From the NCBI RefSeq assembly GCF_014646815.1, contig NZ_BMNZ01000001.1, positions 372,001-436,000 of the forward strand: 64,000 bases of DNA, given 5' to 3'. The notes beneath the pieces were generated by a model that searched no databases, was not told the DNA's origin, and was given only the letters and a program-made list of their open reading frames with translations. The DNA is from Terrabacter tumescens (GTDB lineage: Bacteria; Actinomycetota; Actinomycetes; Actinomycetales; Dermatophilaceae). Shown piece after piece: positions 1-6,910 of this stretch (positions are counted from its first letter, which is position 1; every line of letters begins with the position of its first letter). The translations under genes and the position numbers were made by a program.

Positions 1-1
1 G

Positions 2-445
2 CACGTCCAGGCACGCCTCGTCGAGCCGGCGGGTGCGCCTCACAGCTACACCGTGGGCGCCGGCGACGAGCTGCGGGCGAGCTGGCCGGTCAGCGGGGAG
101 TACGACATCCACCTGCACGGGCCGAACGGCTTCTTCCGGCGCTTCGCCGGCGACACGCGGACCGACCGGGTGCGCGTCGAGGTCTCGAGGGTCGGGCGCA
201 CCCAGCGCCTGTCGGTGGCCGTCGAGGCGCTCCGCGGCGTGCGCGTCACGATTGACGACGCGTATGCCGGGACCTCCGTCGTCGGGAAGCGGTCCTTCGT
301 CGTCGACACGTCCGCCAACGGCGGGTGGTACGACCTGACCGTGGTCGCGCACGACGGCACGTTCCTGCGGGGAGTGGCCGGTCACCTCGAGACGGGTCGC
401 CCGTCCATCAGCGAGCCGGCCCTGGGGCGCGCAACCACGCGCTGA
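2..445 (+). CDS. Phospholipase C, C-terminal fragment (5' end outside window)
   Basis: Only the last 147 codons are present and the reading frame is open to the window edge. The segment YDIHLHGPNGFFRRFAGD matches the C-terminal beta-sandwich domain (PF05506) of secreted bacterial phosphocholine-specific phospholipase C. These enzymes hydrolyse phosphatidylcholine or sphingomyelin outside the cell. The catalytic alkaline-phosphatase-fold domain, the expected Tat signal and the start all lie upstream of the window, so activity cannot be judged. It converges on the epimerase gene with a 36-nt gap in which I see no strong hairpin. The family call rests on this one domain. Confidence 0.75.
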   Translation, partial: HVQARLVEPAGAPHSYTVGAGDELRASWPVSGEYDIHLHGPNGFFRRFAGDTRTDRVRVEVSRVGRTQRLSVAVEALRGVRVTIDDAYAGTSVVGKRSFVVDTSANGGWYDLTVVAHDGTFLRGVAGHLETGRPSISEPALGRATTR

Positions 446-481
446 CGCGACCCAGCCCGCAGAGGTTTCGTCCCGCCCCGC

Positions 482-1582
482 TCACCCGGCACGCCGCCGG
501 ATGGGCGGGGCGGAGCCGGCCGGTGGCCGCAGCGGCGCGTGCGCGAGCTCGAGCATCCCCTCCTCGAACCCGATCCGGGCCCGCCACCCGAGCTCGACCG
601 CAGCGCGCTCCGAGCTGGCGGTGACGTGCCGCACGTCACCGCTCCGGTAGCCGCCGGTGACGACCGGGGCGAGACCGCCGGCCGCGGTGCTGAGCGCCGC
701 GGCCAGCTCGCCGATCGTGTGCACGACGCCGCTGCCGGCGTTGTAGGCCCGCACCGACCCGCGTGGCCGCGAGCCGGTCGCCTCCAGCGCCACCACCACC
801 GCGTCGGCCACGTCGCGCACGTGGACGAGGTCGCGCCGCTGCGCCCCGTCCTCGAGGACGAGCGGTGCCTCGCCCCGTTCGACGGCCGACCGGAAGATGG
901 AGGCGACACCGGCATACGGGGTGTTCATCGGCATCCGCGGACCGTAGACGTTGTGGAAGCGCAGGGCGATGCCGCTCCCACCGCAGGCGAGCGCCCAGGC
1001 CGTCGCGAGGTGCTCCTGGTGGAGCTTCGTGGCGGCATACACGTTCTGCGGGTCCAGCAGCGAGTCCTCGCCGACGAGCGTGGGCCGGAGCGCCCCACCG
1101 TCGACGCCCACGGGATCGAACCGTCCGGCGTCGAGGTCGACGCGGCGCCGCGGGCGCGGACGCACGACCGTGCCTGCCTCGTCGAGGTAGTCGCCGTCGC
1201 CGTAGACGACCATGGACGACGCCAGCACGAGACGCCGGACGTCGGCTCGGGCCACCGCCCCGAGGAGCACGGCGGTGCCGGTCGCATTGGTGTGCACGTA
1301 GTCCTCCGTATCGGCGAAGTCGACGCCGAGGCCGACCTTGGCCGCCAGGTGCACGACGCGGTCACAGCCGACGAGGGCGTCCGCGACGTCGTGCGTCGAG
1401 GTCGTGTCACCCACGACGACCTCGACGCCGCACAGCTCCCGGAGCGGGCTGAGGTCCGGCGACGGACCGTGCACGTCGGGCCGCAGCGAGTCCAGGACGC
1501 GCACCCGGTGGCCGTCGCGGACGAGGGCCTCCACGACGTGCGACCCGATGAACCCCGCGCCTCCCGTGACGAGCGTGGTCAT
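482..1582 (-). CDS. NAD-dependent epimerase/dehydratase (extended SDR)
   Basis: A 366-aa extended short-chain dehydrogenase. The N-terminal Rossmann motif TGGAGFIGSH is at about residues 6-15 and the catalytic YAATK (YxxxK) motif follows near residue 190. This is the architecture of nucleotide-sugar 4-epimerases and 4,6-dehydratases. The substrate cannot be read from sequence; a sugar nucleotide for cell-envelope glycan is likely. The ATG at 1582 was chosen because GAGGAGG precedes it by about 7 nt and because it overlaps the stop of the upstream glycosyltransferase gene in an ATGA junction. It is therefore the second gene of a two-gene operon. A longer open frame upstream has no signal to support it. 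Confidence 0.85.
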   Translation of the reverse strand: MTTLVTGGAGFIGSHVVEALVRDGHRVRVLDSLRPDVHGPSPDLSPLRELCGVEVVVGDTTSTHDVADALVGCDRVVHLAAKVGLGVDFADTEDYVHTNATGTAVLLGAVARADVRRLVLASSMVVYGDGDYLDEAGTVVRPRPRRRVDLDAGRFDPVGVDGGALRPTLVGEDSLLDPQNVYAATKLHQEHLATAWALACGGSGIALRFHNVYGPRMPMNTPYAGVASIFRSAVERGEAPLVLEDGAQRRDLVHVRDVADAVVVALEATGSRPRGSVRAYNAGSGVVHTIGELAAALSTAAGGLAPVVTGGYRSGDVRHVTASSERAAVELGWRARIGFEEGMLELAHAPLRPPAGSAPPIRRRAG

Positions 1583-3009
1583 GCACGCACCTCCTCGTGC
1601 GCGACGGCGTGCGGCGTGCGCGCGCGGCGTCGCAGGAGCCATCCGGCCACGACGACCACGACGGCGAGGGGGACCACACCGCGCATCACGGCGACGTCCG
1701 GGACGAGCAGGTGGGCGGTCATGACGACGGGGACCACGAACCACTCCCAGCGGCCGGTGAGGGCGATGAAGGGCACGAGCACGAGCGCGTACCACGGGTA
1801 GGGCGAGCTCAGGACGAGCAGCATGGCGCCCGCACCGACGAGCTGCGCGGTCCACGGGTCGTCGGGGTCGGCGAGGCGCCACTGGGCCACGGCGACGACG
1901 ACGAGGGCGACGACCGACACGGCGGAGGCGGCCGGCCCCGGCACGACGAGGTTCGCCAGGGTGAAGCCGTCACCGCTCTCGTATCCCTGCTCTCGCAGGT
2001 AGCCCGGGAGGTAGCCGAGCACGGCCCCGCCCGAGACGAGCACGAACGGGATGTAGACCACGACGAACGTCGCCGCTGCGGCGGTGACCACCTTGACCGG
2101 GCTGAGGCGGACGAGGGGCAGGGCTGCCGTGCCGGGCACGAACTTGACCGCAGCCGCGAGCCCGAGCAGCACCCCCACGAGAACGGGACGTCGCGAGCGC
2201 GACCCGGGGCGCGCCCGGCCCGGCACGACCACGAGGGCACCCGCCGCGAGAGTGGCGCCCACGACGAGGGCGACGCCGAGCGCGTCGATGTGGGAGTTCG
2301 TGACCGCCTCCGAGGCCACGAAGGGGCACCACCCCCACCACGCCGCCCGGCACGGGTCGAGCCCACGGCGGGACAGCAGGCGCATCACCATGAGGGTGAT
2401 CGCCACGACGAGGACCAGGCCGGCCAGCTGCATCGGCCACCACGTCGCGCTCGGAGGGACCGCGCCGCGCACGAGCGCGAACCAGCCCTGCGCGACCGGT
2501 GGGTAGATGGTCGGGACGGACGGGCGGTTCAAGGTCGTGCAGAGCAGGTCTCCGTCCGGGACGCTCCGCGTCGTGACCACGCGGGAGCCCACGCAGCGTG
2601 CCGTGCCGTCGGCCGCGGCCGTCGCCGGCGGGAAGAGCCAGGGCTCGCGCACCCCGTCCAGGGTGTCGGAGGCGGGCGGCTGGGCGTACGGCGAGATGCC
2701 CGCGTCGCTCACGATCCCGTCCCAGGCGTAGCGGGCCGAGTCGGTGCTGGTGTTCGGGGGGCCGGCCATGGCGGCGATGCCGATGGCCAGCGTGCCGACC
2801 ACAACGAGCGCGGCCGCACGTCGCCGGGGCAGCCGACGCTGGGACCACCACGCCACCGCGAAGAGGGCCCAGGCGACCGCGGTCCATCCGAGCAGGGGCA
2901 GCCCGTCGGCCCCGTCGAAGATCGACTCGGCCGCGATGAGCCGGGACGTCACGACGGCGAGCGCGACGAGCGCCAAGGTGGTCAGGGCGGTTCTCACCCC
3001 ACCGATCAT
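1579..3009 (-). CDS. Polytopic GT-C (GT87/DUF2029-like) glycosyltransferase
   Basis: About 476 aa with roughly ten hydrophobic segments. The first is just after the start, and a large extracytoplasmic loop follows it (around residues 75-165). The loop contains an acidic DS pair and several Pro/Tyr motifs, as in polyprenyl-phosphate-dependent mannosyltransferases of the DUF2029/GT87 type. It likely transfers a sugar from a lipid carrier on the outer face of the membrane. It overlaps the epimerase by 4 nt. The start is uncertain. I chose the ATG at 3009 because the alternative TTG at 3057 would fall inside a conserved regulatory motif; neither has a clear Shine-Dalgarno. The family is recognised by topology, the exact sugar is unknown. 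Confidence 0.7.
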   Translation of the reverse strand: MIGGVRTALTTLALVALAVVTSRLIAAESIFDGADGLPLLGWTAVAWALFAVAWWSQRRLPRRRAAALVVVGTLAIGIAAMAGPPNTSTDSARYAWDGIVSDAGISPYAQPPASDTLDGVREPWLFPPATAAADGTARCVGSRVVTTRSVPDGDLLCTTLNRPSVPTIYPPVAQGWFALVRGAVPPSATWWPMQLAGLVLVVAITLMVMRLLSRRGLDPCRAAWWGWCPFVASEAVTNSHIDALGVALVVGATLAAGALVVVPGRARPGSRSRRPVLVGVLLGLAAAVKFVPGTAALPLVRLSPVKVVTAAAATFVVVYIPFVLVSGGAVLGYLPGYLREQGYESGDGFTLANLVVPGPAASAVSVVALVVVAVAQWRLADPDDPWTAQLVGAGAMLLVLSSPYPWYALVLVPFIALTGRWEWFVVPVVMTAHLLVPDVAVMRGVVPLAVVVVVAGWLLRRRARTPHAVAHEEVRA

Positions 3010-3049
3010 GCCGACGTCGGTGCCGCCGGAATGCTTCCGCAGCAACGGC

Positions 3050-3071
3050 GTTCGCAATTCGTAAGAAGTCC
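3050..3071 (+). promoter_or_regulatory. Conserved upstream motif, copy A
   Basis: The core GTTCGCAATTCGTAAG plus six bases recurs at 4715-4736 with 17 of 22 positions identical. Both copies lie at -62 to -41 from a GTG start codon. It sits between divergent genes. It looks like an activator site, or a distal part of an alternative promoter. The regulator is not known. Confidence 0.5.
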
Positions 3072-3111
3072 GTCATGGTCGATGCGAGCCCGGCCCTCGA
3101 CGCTGGAGAGC

Positions 3112-3672
3112 GTGAACCGACTCACGCAGAACATCGACGACCTCCTCGTCCCACGGCTGGAAGCCGTCCGCCGCGGACTCGACTCTCCGGCGCGCACGAC
3201 CCGGAACGCGGTCGTCATCGGGCGGCTCCTCGGAGCCGACCTGGTGGTCGTCCTGCTCACGGGGATGTGGAGCCACGTCGTGCAGGAGCCGCCGACATGG
3301 CTCACGCTGCCGACGCGTCCGGCCGGCCTCTACCAGTGGACGCAGGGCGCGCACGTCCTCCTCGGCACGATGATGCTGCCCCTCGTGCTCGCCAAGCTGT
3401 GGGTGGTCTACCCGAGGCTCTTCGAGTGGCCTCCGGTCACGTCCCTGCCGAGTGCGGTCGAGCGGTTGTCCGTGGCGCTGCTCGTGTCGACCGGCCTCCT
3501 CCAACCGGTGATCGGCCTCGTCAACACCTTCCAGTGGTACCCGTGGCCCTTCCCGTTCCGGCAGACGCACTACGCGCTCGCCTGGGTGATGGCCGGAGCG
3601 GTCCTCCTCCATGTCGCGGTGAAGCTGCCGCTCGTCGTGGGCCACTGGCGTGCGGGAGGTGGATCCCGTTGA
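3112..3672 (+). CDS. b-type cytochrome membrane subunit (cytochrome b561/b6-like)
   Basis: A 186-aa protein with four predicted transmembrane helices. Histidines in or near helices (HVVQEP, GAHVLLG, THYALAW, LLHVAVK) are candidate haem ligands, as in the diheme cytochrome b/b6 fold that passes electrons between quinone and a periplasmic redox partner. The GTG at 3112 has GGAG five to seven nt upstream, and GACGCT at 3099-3104 could be a -10 for a leaderless transcript. The next gene, a sulfite-oxidase-type molybdoenzyme, overlaps its stop. The pair resembles YedY/YedZ-like systems (MsrP/MsrQ) in logic, but the cytochrome is not recognisably MsrQ. Function is inferred from this pairing. Confidence 0.7.
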   Translation: MNRLTQNIDDLLVPRLEAVRRGLDSPARTTRNAVVIGRLLGADLVVVLLTGMWSHVVQEPPTWLTLPTRPAGLYQWTQGAHVLLGTMMLPLVLAKLWVVYPRLFEWPPVTSLPSAVERLSVALLVSTGLLQPVIGLVNTFQWYPWPFPFRQTHYALAWVMAGAVLLHVAVKLPLVVGHWRAGGGSR

Positions 3673-4301
3673 GGCGCCGACAGGTCGACGTCCCTGAGTC
3701 AGCCGACCAGGTGTCGCGGCGGACGTTGCTGACGTCCACCGGCCTCGGCGTGGCCGCGCTGGGTCTGCTCGGCGCCGGACAGACCGTCGGCTGGATCGAG
3801 CCCCTGGCCCGGATCGTCCCGCGGGACCGCGCCGTCGGGCCGCAGGGCCTGCCCGTCAACCGCACCGCGGCGCAGGCCGGGGTCACCACCGCCGCGATCG
3901 ACCCCGCGTGGCGGCTGCTCGTGCGCACCCCGACGGCGAGCACCTCCTTCTCACGGGAGAGCCTGCTGGCCATGCCGCAGTCGCGCTCGGCGCTGCCGAT
4001 CGCCTGCGTCGAGGGCTGGAGCGCCGACGGCGTGTGGGACGGCGTCGCGCTGCGGGACCTGCTCGTCGCGGCCGGTGCCTCGCCGGGGTCGCGCCTGCGC
4101 CTGACGAGCCTCGAGCGCGACGGGGCCTATACGGTCACCGAGATGCCGGGGGAGTATGCCGCCGACCCCCTGACGCTCGTCGCGCTCGCCCTCGGGGGGC
4201 GACCGCTCCACGTGGAGCACGGCTACCCGGCACGGGTCATCGCGCCAGGACGTCCCGGGGTGCTCCAGACCAAGTGGCTCTCCTCGGTCGAGGTGCTGTG
4301 A
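3669..4301 (+). CDS. Sulfite-oxidase-fold molybdopterin-dependent oxidoreductase
   Basis: A 210-aa protein with a twin-arginine-like SRRTLL motif followed by a hydrophobic stretch, so it is probably exported folded by Tat or anchored on the outer face. CVEGWS carries the expected molybdenum-ligating cysteine of the SUOX/YedY fold, and the C-terminal GYPARVIAPGRPG segment is typical of that family. It is short for the family (MsrP is about 330 aa), so it is probably the minimal Mo domain. The TTG start was chosen because GGAGGTGG lies 8 nt upstream and the codon overlaps the upstream stop. The electron acceptor is probably the preceding b-type cytochrome. The substrate is unknown. Confidence 0.75.
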   Translation: MRRRQVDVPESADQVSRRTLLTSTGLGVAALGLLGAGQTVGWIEPLARIVPRDRAVGPQGLPVNRTAAQAGVTTAAIDPAWRLLVRTPTASTSFSRESLLAMPQSRSALPIACVEGWSADGVWDGVALRDLLVAAGASPGSRLRLTSLERDGAYTVTEMPGEYAADPLTLVALALGGRPLHVEHGYPARVIAPGRPGVLQTKWLSSVEVL

Positions 4302-4729
4302 TGCGCGCCGTCCGGGTGCTCCTCGTGATGGTCGGTGCGGGCCTCGTCGCCGTCGGGGTGGCCGAGGCCCTCGCGCACCTCACCGTCGGGCAGCTGGGGG
4401 GCCTCGGTGTCTGGCTGGCCGGTGCCATCGTCGTGCACGACGCACTGGTGGCTCCGGCGACCGCAGTCGTGTCGCGGATGGTCGAGAGGGGCGGGCGGGC
4501 CCTTTCGCCTGTCTCTCGTGGCATCCTGCGCGTCGGTCTCGTCGTGGGCTCGGTGCTGACCCTCGTCCTGGTTCCCGGTGTCGTGGCCCAGGGCCGAGGC
4601 ACCTCCAACCCCACGGTCCTCACCCACGACTACGCGGCGACGCTCGGCGTGGTCTGGGCTGTGGTCACAGCGGTCACTGTCGCGAGTGTGCTTGTGTCGC
4701 AGGGTCGTTCGGACGTTCGCGGTTCGTAA
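4301..4729 (+). CDS. Small integral membrane protein, unknown function
   Basis: A 142-aa protein with three to four hydrophobic helices (about residues 5-30, 35-50, 75-100 and 112-132). I recognise no family motif. The ATG overlaps the molybdoenzyme stop by one base (TGATG), so the two are translationally coupled. That makes an accessory role in the same redox complex, such as a membrane anchor or quinone-site subunit, the simplest inference. The last codons overlap the second copy of the conserved upstream motif, so regulatory DNA for the next operon is embedded in this gene's 3' end. Confidence 0.6.
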   Translation: MRAVRVLLVMVGAGLVAVGVAEALAHLTVGQLGGLGVWLAGAIVVHDALVAPATAVVSRMVERGGRALSPVSRGILRVGLVVGSVLTLVLVPGVVAQGRGTSNPTVLTHDYAATLGVVWAVVTAVTVASVLVSQGRSDVRGS

Positions 4730-4769
4730 GGACTTCGCAACACCGTTGCCCGCGCCGGCCTCCTAGCGT
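4715..4769 (+). promoter_or_regulatory. Conserved motif copy B plus -10 element for a leaderless promoter
   Basis: Motif B occupies 4715-4736 and matches 3050-3071. TAGCGT at 4764-4769 fits the actinobacterial TANNNT -10 and is followed by 7 nt and the GTG at 4777, so transcription probably begins on the start codon. No good -35 hexamer is visible, consistent with an activator acting from motif B. Confidence 0.55.
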
Positions 4770-4776
4770 CAGTGAC

Positions 4777-5460
4777 GTGCATCCGACGCCAGCCAGCAAC
4801 GTCCTCGTCGACATCGTCCTCCCGTGCCTCGACGAGGCCCGGGCCCTGCCCGCGGTGCTCGCCGCCGTGCCGCCCGGTTGTCGTGCCGTCGTCGTCGACA
4901 ACGGTTCGACGGACGGTAGTGCAGCCGTCGCGGCGCGACTCGGCGCCCTCGTGGTCAGCGAGCCCCGGCGCGGGTACGGGGCGGCCGCCCATGCGGGCCT
5001 GTGCGCGGCCACCGCGCCGCTGGTGGCCTTCTGCGACGCCGACGGCTCGCTCGACCTCGCGGACGTGACCCGACTCGCCCGGAGCGTCCTGGCCGGCGAC
5101 GCGGACCTCGTCCTCGGACGGCGTCGCCCGGTCTCGGATGGGGCGTGGCCCCTGCACGCGCGGCTCGCCAACCGCGAGCTCGCGCGGAGGATCCGGCGCC
5201 GGACCGGACTGCCCCTGACGGACCTGGGCCCGCTTCGCGTCGGTCGGCGCGAGGCCCTCCTGGGTCTCGGACTCACCGACCGGCGCAGCGGCTACCCGCT
5301 CGAGACGGTGCTACGGGCGCAGGCGGCCGGGTGGCGCATCCGCGAGGAGGACGTGGCCTATGCGCCCCGGGTCGGGCGCTCGAAGGTGACGGGCACGGTC
5401 CGGGGCAGCCTCGAGGCGGTCCTCGACATGTCGCGCCTGCTCGCTGAGACAGCCCGATGA
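4777..5460 (+). CDS. Family 2 glycosyltransferase (dolichol-phosphate-mannose-synthase-like)
   Basis: A 227-aa GT-A fold enzyme. VDIVLPCLDEARALPAVL opens the nucleotide-binding domain, VVDNGSTDGS follows, and CDADGSLD supplies the DxD metal/nucleotide site. There is no C-terminal membrane segment, so it is soluble or peripheral. It probably moves a sugar from a nucleotide donor to a polyprenyl phosphate carrier, feeding the polytopic GT-C enzymes encoded on either side. There is no Shine-Dalgarno; the GTG is 7 nt after a TAGCGT -10. It overlaps the next gene in ATGA. The exact donor is not determinable. Confidence 0.8.
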   Translation: MHPTPASNVLVDIVLPCLDEARALPAVLAAVPPGCRAVVVDNGSTDGSAAVAARLGALVVSEPRRGYGAAAHAGLCAATAPLVAFCDADGSLDLADVTRLARSVLAGDADLVLGRRRPVSDGAWPLHARLANRELARRIRRRTGLPLTDLGPLRVGRREALLGLGLTDRRSGYPLETVLRAQAAGWRIREEDVAYAPRVGRSKVTGTVRGSLEAVLDMSRLLAETAR

Positions 5461-6152
5461 CGACGCTCGCGGTCGTCGCCAAGGAGTGCGTGCCCGGACG
5501 GGTGAAGACCCGGCTGTGTCCGCCCCTGACCCCGGCGCACGCCGCGCTCGTCGCACGGGCAGCCCTGATGGACACCCTCGACGCGGTGCGTCGTGCGGGA
5601 GGTCATTCCCTCCTCTATCTCGACGGAGCCGAGACGGACTGCGCTGCAGACGGTTTCGAGGTGATGTCGCAGTGTCAAGGCCCGTTGGACGTGCGTCTGG
5701 CCCATCTGCTCGACTCGTGCGACGGGCCGACCGTGCTCATCGGGATGGACACCCCGCAGGTCGACCCACGGCTGCTCCGTCGACTCGCGTCCGAGCCGTG
5801 GCCCGACGACGTCGACGCCTGGTTCGGGGCGGCGGCCGACGGCGGCTTCTGGCTGCTCGGGCTGCGGGAGCCGACGGGCGACGTCGTGCGCGGTGTCCCG
5901 ATGTCGCTCGCGTCGACGGGGGACGAGGTGCGCGGCCGTCTCGACGCAGCCGGCTTGAGGACGCGCGACGTGCCCGTGCTCGTCGACGTCGACACGGCTG
6001 CGGAGGCCGTCGCAGTCGCTGCCGCGGCTCCGCGGAGCCGGTTCGCCGCACAGTGGCACGCCTCGATCGCCGAGCTCTCCGAGCTCGCCGGCGCCGATCC
6101 GGCCACTCCCGTGTCCGTGCCGGCGGCGAATCACGCCGCGGTGGCGTCATGA
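5457..6152 (+). CDS. DUF2064 / TIGR04282-type glycosyltransferase-like protein
   Basis: A 231-aa protein opening with LAVVAKECVPGRVKTRLCPP, the signature of the DUF2064 (TIGR04282) family of nucleotidyl- or glycosyltransferase-like proteins, some named after arsenosugar synthesis. The GMDTP and DGGFWLLGL motifs are the conserved substrate-pocket elements. It often sits next to a GT2 enzyme, as here. The gene overlaps both neighbours by 4 nt. The arsenosugar label should not be transferred; no arsenic gene is visible nearby. A role in making an unidentified sugar or nucleotide conjugate is inferred from context. Confidence 0.8.
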   Translation: MTTLAVVAKECVPGRVKTRLCPPLTPAHAALVARAALMDTLDAVRRAGGHSLLYLDGAETDCAADGFEVMSQCQGPLDVRLAHLLDSCDGPTVLIGMDTPQVDPRLLRRLASEPWPDDVDAWFGAAADGGFWLLGLREPTGDVVRGVPMSLASTGDEVRGRLDAAGLRTRDVPVLVDVDTAAEAVAVAAAAPRSRFAAQWHASIAELSELAGADPATPVSVPAANHAAVAS

Positions 6153-6910
6153 GACTCTCCGTGAGCCCCGCGGTGACAACGCCGCCCCAGGAGCCGGTGG
6201 AGGCCAATGCCCACCGCGCGACGGGGCCGACAGGAGGCCGCACCGCTCACTTCGGTCACGGGGGAGCACTGCCCTACGAGGTCGCACTGGCTCTCGGCAT
6301 CGGCACGCTGCTCCTGCGGCCGCGGGACGCGCCAGGCGCGACGCCCTGGGTCGTCGAGGTGGCGCGCTACCTCGACGACGCGGACCGCGTCGACCGCCTC
6401 CTGCTGCGGCGGACGTCCGGCTCGGTGCTGGACGTCGGCTCGGGCCCGGGACGCATGGTGGCCGAGGCGCGTCGGCGCGGCCGGGTCGCGCTCGGCATCG
6501 ACGTGTCCCCGGCCGCCGTCGCGATGGCCCGTGCCGCCGGACGGCCGGTCGAGCACTGCTCGGTCTTCGACGACGTGCCCGGGGAGGGTGGATGGGGGAC
6601 GACGCTCCTGCTCGACGGGAACATCGGGATCGGCGGTGACCCCGGGGTGCTGCTCGCCCGGTGCGCCGAGCTCACGGCCCCGGGCGGCATCGTCGTCGTC
6701 GAGAGCGACCTCGACCCCGAGCGTGACCACCGTTTCGCCGCAGTGCTCGTCGCAGCGGACGGCTCGGGCAGTGCTGCGTTCCCGTGGGCGGTGGCCGGCT
6801 CACGAGTCGTCGAGTCCGTCGCGAGGACGGTCGGTCTGGCTCCGCACGGACGGCTGAGGCGCGGTGGTCGGCACTTCGTCCTGCTGCGTCGCGGCGACGC
6901 ACGGCAGTGA
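6149..6910 (+). CDS. Class I SAM-dependent methyltransferase
   Basis: A 253-aa protein with a Rossmann-fold methyltransferase core. Motif I is LDVGSGPGRM near residues 93-102, and the acidic residue at the end of strand 2 is in GIDVSPAAV. The roughly 90-residue N-terminal extension is not part of the core and may contribute substrate recognition. The gene overlaps its neighbours in ATGA and GTGA junctions, so it is co-expressed with the GT2, DUF2064 and GT87 genes. Methylation of a small molecule or glycan made by this cluster is likely. No family-specific substrate motif is visible. Confidence 0.8.
   Translation: MRLSVSPAVTTPPQEPVEANAHRATGPTGGRTAHFGHGGALPYEVALALGIGTLLLRPRDAPGATPWVVEVARYLDDADRVDRLLLRRTSGSVLDVGSGPGRMVAEARRRGRVALGIDVSPAAVAMARAAGRPVEHCSVFDDVPGEGGWGTTLLLDGNIGIGGDPGVLLARCAELTAPGGIVVVESDLDPERDHRFAAVLVAADGSGSAAFPWAVAGSRVVESVARTVGLAPHGRLRRGGRHFVLLRRGDARQ

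Noticed and set aside
539-1801. Long plus-strand open frame over the epimerase
   Set aside because: Composition is typical of an antisense shadow; the minus strand has intact SDR motifs and an ATGA overlap.
3050-3071. The shared motif as a plain ECF sigma -35 element
   Set aside because: It lies at -62 to -41 from probable leaderless starts, too far for -35, and no common -10 follows it at 16-18 bp. It is not fully excluded if 5' ends differ.
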